DNA of 22,328 nt, from assembly GCA_036380435.1 (NCBI GenBank), contig DASVES010000070.1:1-22328 (forward strand). Direction: 5' to 3'. Position 1 is the stretch's first letter. Each line of letters begins with the position of its first letter. This document shows, piece after piece, positions 13,374 through 20,745 of this stretch. The stretch comes from DASQDT01 sp036380435. GTDB taxonomy: Bacteria > Acidobacteriota > Blastocatellia > Pyrinomonadales > Pyrinomonadaceae. The notes below the pieces were generated by a model. It was given only the letters and a program-made list of their open reading frames with translations, searched no databases and was not told the origin of the DNA. Made by a program: the position numbers and the translations under genes.

Positions 13374-14852
13374 ATGGACGACAAAGACCGCATTAGCGAG
13401 GCGGGGCGCAACGCGTATGAGCGCGAGCTGACGACCGACCTCAAGGATCAGACGCCGGATCGGCCGCGGGGGATGGCGCTGCACACGCGCATCCTCATCG
13501 GGCTGCTGGTGGGCGTGGTGGCGGGCGTCGTCGCCAACCGGGTGCTCGGGGGCGACCACCCCGGAGTGGCGTGGACGATCCGCAACATCACGGAGCCGGT
13601 CGGGGCGCTCTTCCTGCGGCTGCTGCTGATGATCGTCGTCCCGCTCGTCTTCTCGTCGCTCGTCGTCGGCGTGGCCGGCATCGGCGACGTGCGCCGATTG
13701 GGCCGGGTGGGTCTCAAGTCGTTCGCCTACACGTTCATCATTTCGGCCATCTCGGTCGTCATCGGGCTGACGCTGGCGAACACCATCCGCCCCGGCGAGC
13801 GCATCGACGCGGCGACCTCGCAGGGCTTGCAGGCGCGCTACGGCGAGGACGCCACGAAGCGCGTGGCCGACGCGACGAAGACCGGCACGACCGACTCGGT
13901 GCTCATGCAGGTGGTCAAGACCATCGTGCCAACGAACCCCGTTGCGGCCGTGGCCGGCATCAAAGCGGGCGAGGAGCGGCAGACCGACACGCCCGACATG
14001 CTCCACCTGATGTTCTTCGCCGTGCTCTTGGGCATCGCCGCGACGATGATCCCGACCGAAGTGTCGGCGCCGCTGCTGCGCGGCCTTCAGGCGGTCTTCG
14101 AGATCGCCGCGAAGATCATCGACATCATCATGAAGGTGGCGCCGTTTGCCGTCGCCTGCCTGCTCTTCAATAACACGGCGCGCTTCGGCCTCGACCTCCT
14201 TCAGGCGCTCGCGTGGTTCGTCGTCACCGTGCTGTTGGGTCTCGCCATCCACATGTTCGGTGTCTACTCGCTCTCGGTCTACTTCCTCTCGCGCATCAAC
14301 CCGCTGGAGTTCTTCCGCCGCATCAAGACCGTGATGCTGACGGCCTTCTCCACCTCCTCTTCCAACGCCACGCTGCCGACGGCGCTACGCGTCTCGGAGG
14401 AAAACCTCGGCGTGCCGCGCGAGATCAACAGCTTCGTCCTCACCGTGGGCGCCACCGCCAACCAGAACGGCACGGCGCTCTACGAGGGCGTGACGGTGCT
14501 CTTTCTGGCGCAGCTCGCCGGCGTAGACCTGACGCTGACGCAGCAGCTCGGCATCGCCTACTTCGCCATCCTCGGCGGCATCGGCACGGCGGGCGTGCCC
14601 TCCGGCTCGATCCCGTTCATCATCCTCATGCTCGCCACCTACAACATCCCGACCCCGCTCATCGCCATCATCCTCGGCGTTGACCGGATTCTCGACATGT
14701 GCCGCACCACTCTCAACGTCACGGGCGACATCACGGCGGCGACCTACGTCGCCCGAAGCGAGGGCTACGAACTTTTGAAGCCGCACGTGCCGGAGCTTCA
14801 GCGGCGCGGCGTCGTTGCGGGCGGCCCGTCGAGCCGCGACGTGCTGGATTGA
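13374..14852 (+). CDS. Dicarboxylate/amino acid:cation symporter (SLC1/DAACS family)
   Basis: 492 residues. A charged 33-residue N-terminal extension precedes the usual family start (M-A-L-H-T-R-I-L-I-G-L). Family motifs are clear: the serine-rich re-entrant loop S-T-S-S-S-N-A-T-L-P, then G-A-T-A-N-Q-N-G-T-A-L-Y-E-G, G-T-A-G-V-P-S-G-S, and D-R-I-L-D-M-C-R-T-T-L-N-V-T-G-D with the substrate-binding Asp/Arg/Asn. These transporters import glutamate, aspartate or C4-dicarboxylates with H+ or Na+. The segment at about residues 145-205 is longer than in short homologues. The ATG at 13374 follows the heptamer repeat with no ribosome site; the ATG at 13473 (after GGGGG) is an alternative, but the extension has coding-like third positions. 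Confidence 0.93.
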   Translation: MDDKDRISEAGRNAYERELTTDLKDQTPDRPRGMALHTRILIGLLVGVVAGVVANRVLGGDHPGVAWTIRNITEPVGALFLRLLLMIVVPLVFSSLVVGVAGIGDVRRLGRVGLKSFAYTFIISAISVVIGLTLANTIRPGERIDAATSQGLQARYGEDATKRVADATKTGTTDSVLMQVVKTIVPTNPVAAVAGIKAGEERQTDTPDMLHLMFFAVLLGIAATMIPTEVSAPLLRGLQAVFEIAAKIIDIIMKVAPFAVACLLFNNTARFGLDLLQALAWFVVTVLLGLAIHMFGVYSLSVYFLSRINPLEFFRRIKTVMLTAFSTSSSNATLPTALRVSEENLGVPREINSFVLTVGATANQNGTALYEGVTVLFLAQLAGVDLTLTQQLGIAYFAILGGIGTAGVPSGSIPFIILMLATYNIPTPLIAIILGVDRILDMCRTTLNVTGDITAATYVARSEGYELLKPHVPELQRRGVVAGGPSSRDVLD

Positions 14853-14924
14853 TTTTACAAACCCGCGTAGGCCGCCGACCGGAACAGACAACGGGAGGCG
14901 GTGCGCTGTTGGGGGACGTGAGAA

Positions 14925-15179
14925 ATGGCCGAATTGATTCATGAGTGTGAGACGAAAGTGAAAGATGCCGGCGGCGTGACTTACCGCGCAGCCGTCTATG
15001 GGAAGGAGCGCGCGGACGGCACGTGGGAGGGGTGGATCGAGTTTCGTCCGCTGGCTGGAGACGCGCTGGTGTTGCGTACCGGGCAGGAGACCTCGCAGCC
15101 CAATCGTGACGCGCTCGCCTATTGGGCGTCGGGGCTGGAGCCGATTTACATCGACGGGGCGTTCAGCCGCGCCCGTTGA
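14925..15179 (+). CDS. Small conserved-looking hypothetical protein
   Basis: 84 residues: MAELIHECETKVKDAGG, then Y-R-A-A-V-Y-G-K-E-R-A-D-G-T-W-E-G-W-I-E-F-R-P, then L-R-T-G-Q-E-T-S-Q-P-N-R-D-A-L-A-Y-W-A-S-G-L-E-P-I-Y. The pattern matches my memory of a common small hypothetical protein with a DGTWEGW/LxF strand and an N-R-x-A-L-x-Y-W-A-x-G-L-E helix; no function is known to me. There is no signal peptide or membrane segment. The next small gene starts 25 bases downstream, so the two are probably one transcription unit. Confidence 0.7.
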   Translation: MAELIHECETKVKDAGGVTYRAAVYGKERADGTWEGWIEFRPLAGDALVLRTGQETSQPNRDALAYWASGLEPIYIDGAFSRAR

Positions 15180-15204
15180 AGGGCCGTGCGAAGGGAGTCG
15201 GGCG

Positions 15205-15510
15205 ATGGACAAGCGCAAGCTCGCGGAGATTGAAGAATACGTGCTCGGCCTGTTCCGCAGCGCGGGGACCGGCCGGCTGCTCGCCCGCGAAATTTTCGAC
15301 CGCTCGACTGAATACGCCAACGCCGACATCGTCAGGGCGTTCGAGGATTTGGAGAAGAGACAACGCCTCCTCGTCCGCCACACGGAGGAGGGGAACGACT
15401 GGGTGCGCCTCACGCCCGAAGGCGCGCGCGTCGCCGGACTCCCCGACACGGGCGACGACGATGCATCCCACCCGTCCGCGCCGCCGCACCCGCCCAGAAG
15501 CGTCCCCTGA
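15205..15510 (+). CDS. Small winged-helix-like protein, unknown function
   Basis: 101 residues from the ATG at 15205 (AAGGGAG about eight bases upstream). Residues 1-75 look like a compact winged helix-turn-helix: M-D-K-R-K-L-A-E-I-E-E-Y-V-L-G-L-F, L-L-A-R-E-I-F-D-R-S-T-E-Y, I-V-R-A-F-E-D-L-E-K-R-Q-R-L-L-V-R, then W-V-R-L-T-P-E-G. The C-terminal 25 residues are Pro/His/Asp-rich. This fold suits a DNA-binding or protein-interaction role; no ligand domain is present. It pairs with the gene at 14925. Confidence 0.7.
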   Translation: MDKRKLAEIEEYVLGLFRSAGTGRLLAREIFDRSTEYANADIVRAFEDLEKRQRLLVRHTEEGNDWVRLTPEGARVAGLPDTGDDDASHPSAPPHPPRSVP

Positions 15511-15514
15511 AAAG

Positions 15515-15595
15515 AAGGCAAAGGTAAAAAGGCAAAAGGCAAAAGTGAGGAAGCGCGGGCCTCTTCACTTTTGCCCTTTGCCTTTTTACCTTTGC
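15515..15595. repeat. Long inverted repeat of AAGGCAA-type heptamers between convergent genes
   Basis: The left arm (15518-15550) and right arm (15563-15595) pair over 33 bases with two mismatches. The left arm is a run of seven-base units (AAGGCAA, AGGTAAA, AAGGCAA, AAGGCAA). It lies between the stops of the plus-strand gene (15510) and minus-strand gene (15603), where a bidirectional terminator would be expected, and its purine/pyrimidine arms could act as one. Confidence 0.92.
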
Positions 15596-15602
15596 TCTGT
15601 AG

Positions 15603-17399
15603 TCACTCGCCGAGCGCGGCGTACTTGAAGATGCGGAAGCGGTAGCGTTGCTGGGCGCGGATGCCCGCGGCCACGGCGCCGTGCAGGGAGTCGTCCCACT
15701 TCGCGTAGCGGTCGATGAAGGCGTCGGCGGCAGCGCGGTCGCCCTCGCGCTGCACTTCGAGCACCTTCCGCAAGAGCTTGCCCACCACGTCGTGATACTT
15801 GCCGTAGTCGATGCGGAGCTTCTTCGTCTGAGGGTCGAAACTGAGGAGCCCCTGTTCGAGGAAGAAGTTCCACTGCATGAGCTGCATCGTGTTGTAGGGC
15901 TGCTCGCGGCGCGGGCGGTTGTTCTGGAGGACGCGGCTGACGCCGCCGGCGTAGACCGAGCGGAGTTGCGCGTCGGTGTAATAGTTCTGCTTGCGGAGCG
16001 CTTCGGCGACGTAGAGCGCGACGAGGTCGGCCTTCATCTCTTCGAGCAGACTCGAAGCGTCCTGCAAAGCCGTGTCGAGGTCGCGGCCCGTTTTGGTCGC
16101 GTCCACGCCGAGATAGTGGCCAACTTCGTGCCAGAGCGTGCGGTAGAAGCCGCCCTCGGAGGTGAGGTCGTCCTTGTGCGCGGGGGCGACGGCGGCCTCC
16201 CACGCATTGCCTGCGCCCTGGAAGATGTCGGGGTTACGCATGATGTTGGCGCGCAGGAGGATGGTGCGGCCGTAGCGGCGCGCGAGATAGTTCTCGTTGG
16301 GGAGGATGGTGGCGGTGTTGCCGCCGCGCGCCTGCCCGAAGTCGGCGATTACGTCGTAGACGCCGACGGGGATGTCCTCGCGCACTTTCTTATGGTGTTC
16401 GTAGGGCAGGGAGTCTTCGAGCGCCTGGATGCCGCTCATCGCCTTGCGCAGCGCCTCGGTCTCGGCGCGGCGCGTGGCGAGGAGACTGAAGGCGTAGAAG
16501 GTCTTGACGCCGTAGAGCGCGTCGTCGTAGACCTCGTAGGCGCCGATCTGGGCGTTCAGATTTTTGAAGCGGCCCGTGATCCACGAGGCGTCGCCCGACT
16601 CGTAGTCGTCCGAGAGCAGATCGCGCGCGCGGTTGCGTAGGTAGCGGGCGAACTCCTCGTCATCCTTCTGGACGGCGTCGGCCGCTTCGTTTAAGAGCGC
16701 GTGCGCGCGGACGGTCTGGTCGGCGTAGGCGACCGAGTAGGGGACGGCGTAGAGCATTTTGGGGTCGGGCCGCGCGGACATCTTTTGCAGCTCGGCTTGC
16801 AGCCCCGGATGGAGCGTCGAGAGCGCGGGGTGTTGTCGGAGTTCACTGAGGTCGCGGCGCAGGCTCTCGGCGGTGGCGCGGCGGACGACCGTGCGGAGGT
16901 CGAGCAGGGCGTCGCGCCGCTCGGGGTGCGCGGCGAGGAAGGCGTCCGTCTCCTCCTTCGTGATGTTCCACGGGTAGACGTTCTGCCCCGGAGGCGTCAT
17001 CTCGACGGGGAGGAACGGCTCGCGCTTGTTTTCGAGCGTCGTGGCAATCGGCCCCTGATAGAGACGGTAGAGCGTGAGCAGGTTTTGGGCGTCAGGGCCG
17101 GTGCGTCGCTGGAGGTCGCGCTCGGCGGAGAGGGCGCGCTCGTGTCGCTGCTCTTCGTAGAGGCTCTGGAAAATCTTCCCGGCTTCGAGCAGTTTGGCGA
17201 CGGCGCGTCGCTCGCCCTCCGAGAGGTGCGAGAGGTCGGGCGCGAGACGCACCGTCTGCGTCTTCTCCAGAATCTCGCGGCTCCGCGCCTCGGGCCAGTA
17301 ACCCGCGGCCGGCCCCTCCGTCCCACGGCGCGGCGCGGTCTGCGCGAAGGGTTGCGCCGACACGAGAATGGACGACACGACAGCCAGCAAACTTTTCAT
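15603..17399 (-). CDS. Secreted zinc metallopeptidase, peptidase M49-like
   Basis: 598 residues from the ATG at 17399, set by GGGAGGTG four to five bases upstream. Residues 1-21 form a signal peptide (M-K-S-L-L-A-V-V, ending Q-P-F-A-Q). The active-site motif is L-W-H-E-V-G-H-Y-L-G (His424, Glu425, His428), with a downstream glutamate in L-L-E-E-M-K-A-D-L-V-A-L-Y (Glu453/454). The EEMKADxxALY block resembles the third-ligand helix of dipeptidyl peptidase III (M49). M49 enzymes, however, have HExxxH, while this one has plain HExxH and a shorter gap to the second helix. It is therefore a gluzincin related to M49-like proteins, with uncertain specificity. Exported, probably periplasmic. It has its own promoter and a palindromic operator candidate. 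Confidence 0.8.
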   Translation of the reverse strand: MKSLLAVVSSILVSAQPFAQTAPRRGTEGPAAGYWPEARSREILEKTQTVRLAPDLSHLSEGERRAVAKLLEAGKIFQSLYEEQRHERALSAERDLQRRTGPDAQNLLTLYRLYQGPIATTLENKREPFLPVEMTPPGQNVYPWNITKEETDAFLAAHPERRDALLDLRTVVRRATAESLRRDLSELRQHPALSTLHPGLQAELQKMSARPDPKMLYAVPYSVAYADQTVRAHALLNEAADAVQKDDEEFARYLRNRARDLLSDDYESGDASWITGRFKNLNAQIGAYEVYDDALYGVKTFYAFSLLATRRAETEALRKAMSGIQALEDSLPYEHHKKVREDIPVGVYDVIADFGQARGGNTATILPNENYLARRYGRTILLRANIMRNPDIFQGAGNAWEAAVAPAHKDDLTSEGGFYRTLWHEVGHYLGVDATKTGRDLDTALQDASSLLEEMKADLVALYVAEALRKQNYYTDAQLRSVYAGGVSRVLQNNRPRREQPYNTMQLMQWNFFLEQGLLSFDPQTKKLRIDYGKYHDVVGKLLRKVLEVQREGDRAAADAFIDRYAKWDDSLHGAVAAGIRAQQRYRFRIFKYAALGE

Positions 17400-17416
17400 G
17401 CTCACCTCCCGAACGG

Positions 17417-17435
17417 GTTAGAAAACTTTTCTAAC
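17417..17435. promoter_or_regulatory. Perfect 19-bp palindrome, candidate operator of the metallopeptidase gene
   Basis: GTTAGAAAA-C-TTTTCTAAC is a perfect 9-1-9 dyad, A+T-rich in a G+C-rich setting. It begins immediately after the -10 box of the minus-strand promoter (17436-17441) and covers the predicted transcription start, ending eight bases before the ribosome site. A repressor bound here would block initiation. No regulator gene is adjacent. Confidence 0.7.
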
Positions 17436-17465
17436 GTGATACTGCCCGCGGCGCCGGAATGTCAA
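17436..17465 (-). promoter_or_regulatory. Sigma70-type promoter of the metallopeptidase gene
   Basis: On the minus strand, a perfect TTGACA (17465-17460), an 18-base spacer and TATCAC (17441-17436). The palindrome at 17417-17435 follows without a gap. Confidence 0.7.
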
Positions 17466-17666
17466 ACACGCGGGCGCGCACGCGCGGCGCGATGCTTGAG
17501 AACATCGCGGCTCGCCGGCGGGTGTGAGAGAAATCGTTTCCCGACTTCGCAGCGCGGCCCGGTGGGCGTAAACTGGCCCCGCCGTCCGCAAATTCCGCGA
17601 CCGCCGCGCGCCAGTGGAGAAGCCGCAGCCGCGCGCGCCGTCCTTTATGGAGAGGTGACAGGAGAG

Positions 17667-18413
17667 ATGATTTTTCCAATTGGCGATGACAACACCGACC
17701 GCGCTACGACGCCGCTCGTCAACTACGTCCTCATCGCGATCAACGTCCTGGTCTTCGTCTTCGCGCAGGGCCTCGGGTCGAACGATCAGTTCACATACGC
17801 CTGGGCCACCGTGCCGCAGGAGATCGTCACGAACACCGACATCGCGCAAAACGTCCCGCTCGGCGTTGACCCGGCGACCAACCGCCCCGTCTCCATTCCC
17901 TTGCAGCCGATCCCGGTCTCCGTCTATTTCACGCTGTTCACGTCGATGTTCATGCACGGCGGCTTCATGCACCTGTTCGGCAACATGCTCTACCTCTGGA
18001 TTTTCGGCGACAACCTCGAAGACCGTCTGGGCCACGTGCGCTATCTGCTCTTTTATCTCCTGTGCGGCGTCATCGCGTCGCTCTCGCACGTGTTGATGAA
18101 CACGAACTCTTTCATTCCCTCTTTGGGCGCGTCGGGCGCCATCTCGGGCGTGCTCGGCGGCTACCTGCTTTTGTTCCCGCGCCGGCAGGTGCGCGTTATC
18201 ATGCTGCGGATGCTGACGACCGTGCCGGCCTACGTCGCCCTCGGCATCTGGATTCTGTTCCAGTTCTTCGAGGGCTACATGAACCGCGGCGCGGCCGGCG
18301 GCGGCGTCGCCTACGCGGCCCACATCGGCGGCTTCATCGCCGGCCTCCTGCTCATCAAGATTTTCGCCATCGGGCGCGGCGGCGGCGCGCCGAGTGTCGC
18401 ACGCACAGTCTGA
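17667..18413 (+). CDS. Rhomboid-family intramembrane serine protease
   Basis: 248 residues from the ATG at 17667 (AGGAGAG just upstream); the open frame continues far upstream, antisense to the metallopeptidase gene, and is not used. There are six to seven membrane helices. M-H-G-G-F-M-H-L-F-G-N-M-L-Y-L-W-I-F-G-D is the HxxxxHxxxN region of rhomboids, L-G-A-S-G-A-I-S-G holds the catalytic Ser156, and A-H-I-G-G-F-I-A-G holds the catalytic His219. Both active-site residues are thus present. Between helices 1 and 2 a hydrophilic insert (V-P-Q-E-I-V to P-I-P-V-S) is typical of the bacterial subgroup. Substrates unknown. It is divergent from the metallopeptidase gene across a 267-base gap. Confidence 0.92.
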   Translation: MIFPIGDDNTDRATTPLVNYVLIAINVLVFVFAQGLGSNDQFTYAWATVPQEIVTNTDIAQNVPLGVDPATNRPVSIPLQPIPVSVYFTLFTSMFMHGGFMHLFGNMLYLWIFGDNLEDRLGHVRYLLFYLLCGVIASLSHVLMNTNSFIPSLGASGAISGVLGGYLLLFPRRQVRVIMLRMLTTVPAYVALGIWILFQFFEGYMNRGAAGGGVAYAAHIGGFIAGLLLIKIFAIGRGGGAPSVARTV

Positions 18414-18560
18414 CTCTCGACCAGCGGCGGGTTGTAGCAGCGGACGGATGTGTTAACCCTGCGTCCCCGACGAAAGCTCATTATTGTAGCGATTCGCAAT
18501 CGCGCGCGGCCACATCGACGACTCGCTGTAGAGGCGGGCAATGAGCGCCGGGCGCATCGG

Positions 18561-18590
18561 TTGCCGGGGCGCGTGCGGCTCGGTTAAGAT
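18561..18590 (+). promoter_or_regulatory. Possible queF promoter
   Basis: TTGCCG (18561-18566), an 18-base spacer and TAAGAT (18585-18590), each four of six to consensus. A start near 18597 gives a 26-base leader containing the AAGGAG site. No preQ1-riboswitch fold was recognised upstream. Confidence 0.4.
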
Positions 18591-18622
18591 GCGCGCGTCT
18601 AAGTTTCAAGGAGCAACTGAGA

Positions 18623-19069
18623 ATGTCCGTGACCGACGCGACGCTTCCCCGTGTTAACCAACAGGGTCTCGACATCCGCCCGACGCCGCGCGAAGAGATG
18701 AACCTCTACCCGCTCGACACGTTCCCCTACGAATACGCGGGCCGCGAGATTCACATCAAGTTCGACATCCCCGAGTTCACCTGCGTCTGCCCGTTCTCGG
18801 ACTTCCCCGACTTCGCCACCATCCGCCTCGACTACGTGCCCAATGAACGCTGCGTCGAACTCAAGAGCCTCAAGCTCTACGTCAACTCGTTCCGCGAAGT
18901 GAAGGTCTTCCACGAGCACGTCATCAACGTCATCCTCGAAGACTTCGTGCGGGCCTGCGATCCCCTCGCCGTCGAAATCGAGGGCGACTTCAACGTCCGC
19001 GGCAACATCAAGACGGTCGTCAGCGCGAGCTACAAGAAGTCAGGAGTCAGAAGTCAGGAGCCAGAATAA
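18623..19069 (+). CDS. queF: NADPH-dependent preQ0 reductase QueF
   Basis: 148 residues, the short (type I) QueF form. It reduces the nitrile of 7-cyano-7-deazaguanine to the aminomethyl group of preQ1 in queuosine biosynthesis. E-F-T-C-V-C-P-F-S-D-F-P-D-F-A-T-I carries the catalytic Cys56 and, seven residues on, Asp63. V-E-L-K-S-L-K-L-Y is the characteristic substrate/NADPH block, and F-H-E-H-V-I-N follows. AAGGAG nine bases before the ATG supports the start. The last ten residues (K-S-G-V-R-S-Q-E-P-E) are encoded by the left arm of the repeat at 19038-19119, so the natural C terminus was probably near S-Y-K-K. The catalytic core is complete. Confidence 0.95.
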   Translation: MSVTDATLPRVNQQGLDIRPTPREEMNLYPLDTFPYEYAGREIHIKFDIPEFTCVCPFSDFPDFATIRLDYVPNERCVELKSLKLYVNSFREVKVFHEHVINVILEDFVRACDPLAVEIEGDFNVRGNIKTVVSASYKKSGVRSQEPE

Positions 19070-19119
19070 AAGCGAGCTTCGCCTTCCTTATTCTGACTCC
19101 TGACTTCTGACTCCTGACT
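19038..19119. repeat. Long inverted repeat of AGTCAGR heptamers overlapping the queF end
   Basis: The left arm (19038-19069) and right arm (19088-19119) are 32 bases each and complementary at 31 positions, with an 18-base loop. Left units are AGTCAGG, AGTCAGA, AGTCAGG, AGCCAGA. The left arm encodes the last codons and stop of queF; the right arm ends 11 bases before the next start codon at 19131. Confidence 0.95.
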
Positions 19120-19130
19120 CCCTGCTTCCC

Positions 19131-19376
19131 ATGTCTCTCAGTATCATCGCCATCCTCGCCATCGTGCTCGGCGTCGTCGCCGTGGTGGGGTTCTTCGTGC
19201 TCAAGCGTGTGCTGCGTTGGGCCGTGCGTCTGTTCCTGCTGGGCGTGGCGGTGGTGCTGCTGCTGGCGGGCGCGGTGATGTGGTGGTGGTACGCGCCGGC
19301 CGGCGGCGACGCTCCGGCGCGGCAGAACCGCAATGGCGGCGGCGGCGCGACGACGCGCCCCGCGAACCGGCGTTGA
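19131..19376 (+). CDS. Small two-helix membrane protein, unknown function
   Basis: 81 residues. Two hydrophobic helices (about residues 4-23, I-I-A-I-L-A-I-V-L-G-V-V, and 32-53, A-V-R-L-F-L-L-G-V-A-V-V-L-L-L-A) are joined by a basic K-R-V-L-R turn. A Trp triplet (M-W-W-W-Y) marks the membrane edge, then comes a Gly/Arg/Asn-rich tail. Not recognised as a family. The ATG has no ribosome site; its leader is the right arm of the repeat plus CCTGCTTCCC. The MFS gene begins 22 bases after its stop, so the two may be linked. Confidence 0.6.
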   Translation: MSLSIIAILAIVLGVVAVVGFFVLKRVLRWAVRLFLLGVAVVLLLAGAVMWWWYAPAGGDAPARQNRNGGGGATTRPANRR

Positions 19377-19398
19377 CCGGGAGAGTGCGCGCCCCTGA

Positions 19399-20706
19399 AT
19401 GAGCAAGAGGGAAGAGGACTTTGCCGACCCGATAGAAGAGGTTGCGCGCGCGGCGCGGGCGCGTGGGGCGGGCGGGATATGGGGACGCTATCGTCGTCTG
19501 CCCACGAACGTCTTCGCCATCAGCTCGGTCAGTCTCCTCAACGACGCTTCGAGCGAGATCGTCTATCCCTTCCTCTCCGTTTTCCTGACCACGCTCGGAG
19601 CCTCGGCCCTCTCGATGGGACTCATCGAGGGCGCGGCCGAATCGGTCTCCAGCTTCCTCAAACTCTTCGCCGGCTACTTCAGCGACCGCCTCGGCAGACG
19701 CAAGGGCCTCGTCGTCTTCGGCTACGCGCTCGCCGGCACGATGCGGACGCTCCTCGGCTTCGCTACCTCCTGGACGCACGTCCTCGCCATCCGCCTCGCC
19801 GACCGCGTGGGCAAGGGCATCCGCAGCGCGCCGCGCGACGCGATGATCGCCGACGCCGCCGCGCCCGACGAGCGCGGTCTCGCCTTCGGCCTCCACCGCG
19901 CGATGGATCACGCCGGGGCCGTCATCGGCCCACTCTTCGGCTTCGCCATCATCGCCCTCATCGCGCAAGACCGCAGCGCGCCGAGCCTCGGGGAGTTGCG
20001 CACGCTCTTTCTGCTCGCGGCCGTGCCGGCGCTGGCGGCCGTGCTCGTCGCCGCCCTTTTCGTCCGCGACGCGCCCCGCGAGGTGAAGACCGACTTGCGC
20101 GAGGTGTCGCCGCCGCCGCGTCTCAGCCTGCGCGGATTCGACACGAACTTCAAACGCTTCCTCGTCGTCCTCGCGCTCTTCACACTGGCGAACTCCTCCG
20201 ACCTCTTCGTGCTCCGGCGCGCGCAGGAGGCGGGCGTCGGAGCCGCGACCATCCCCCTGCTGTGGGCCGCGCTCCACGCCTGCAAGGTGCTGACTTCGCT
20301 CGTGGGCGGCGACTTGTCCGACCGCCTCGGGCGCAAGCGGATGATCGTCTCGGGGTGGATTCTCTACGCGTGCGTCTACGCGGGGTTCGCCTTCGTGTCG
20401 CGGCCCGGTGAGGCGTGGGCGCTGTTTCTGCTCTACGGCGTCTACGCGGGGCTGACCGAAGGGGCGGAGAAGGCGCTCGTCGCCGACCTCGTGCCGGCCG
20501 AGCAGCGCGGCACGGCCTACGGGCTGTATAATCTCGCCTTCAGCATCACGGTTTTACCAGCATCGCTTTTGACGGGCGCGCTGTGGAACTTCTACGGGGC
20601 GCGCACGGCCTTCCTCGCGAGCGCGGCCGTCGCCACGTTCGCCGCCGGGCTGCTCCTGCTGGCGGTACGCACGTCCCGCTGGGACGCACGGGCGCCGCAG
20701 CTTTGA
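19399..20706 (+). CDS. MFS transporter
   Basis: 435 residues with about twelve membrane helices. A cytoplasmic N-terminal stretch of some 35 charged residues precedes helix 1. The loop 2-3 signature of the major facilitator superfamily appears as G-Y-F-S-D-R-L-G-R-R-K-G and again in the second half as G-D-L-S-D-R-L-G-R-K-R-M, confirming the duplicated 6+6 plan. D-R-V-G-K-G-I-R-S-A-P-R-D-A-M recurs in a subgroup of uncharacterised bacterial MFS proteins. The substrate cannot be inferred. No strong ribosome site is seen at the ATG. It ends about 100 bases before the polymerase gene. Confidence 0.9.
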   Translation: MSKREEDFADPIEEVARAARARGAGGIWGRYRRLPTNVFAISSVSLLNDASSEIVYPFLSVFLTTLGASALSMGLIEGAAESVSSFLKLFAGYFSDRLGRRKGLVVFGYALAGTMRTLLGFATSWTHVLAIRLADRVGKGIRSAPRDAMIADAAAPDERGLAFGLHRAMDHAGAVIGPLFGFAIIALIAQDRSAPSLGELRTLFLLAAVPALAAVLVAALFVRDAPREVKTDLREVSPPPRLSLRGFDTNFKRFLVVLALFTLANSSDLFVLRRAQEAGVGAATIPLLWAALHACKVLTSLVGGDLSDRLGRKRMIVSGWILYACVYAGFAFVSRPGEAWALFLLYGVYAGLTEGAEKALVADLVPAEQRGTAYGLYNLAFSITVLPASLLTGALWNFYGARTAFLASAAVATFAAGLLLLAVRTSRWDARAPQL

Positions 20707-20745
20707 GTTTTGACAACCGGGCGCGTACATTGTCCCGCGCCCTCT

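Noticed and set aside
12381..14252. 623-residue open frame on the minus strand
   Set aside because: It is antisense to nadK and the symporter, is rich in Arg/Asp/His as expected for a G+C-rich shadow frame, and shows no recognisable domain.
16701..17666. Upstream extension of the rhomboid open frame
   Set aside because: It runs antisense through the metallopeptidase gene and its promoter; the rhomboid fold begins at the ATG at 17667, which has a ribosome site.
18414..18622. preQ1 riboswitch upstream of queF
   Set aside because: I could not find the conserved A-rich pseudoknot tail or stem; only a small GCGATT/AATCGC stem is visible.
19201..20277. 358-residue minus-strand open frame
   Set aside because: Antisense to the MFS gene and the small membrane protein gene; composition is that of a shadow frame.
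20710..20735. Promoter of the polymerase gene at TTGACA (20710)
   Set aside because: No acceptable -10 hexamer lies 16-18 bases downstream; TACATT is only ten bases away.
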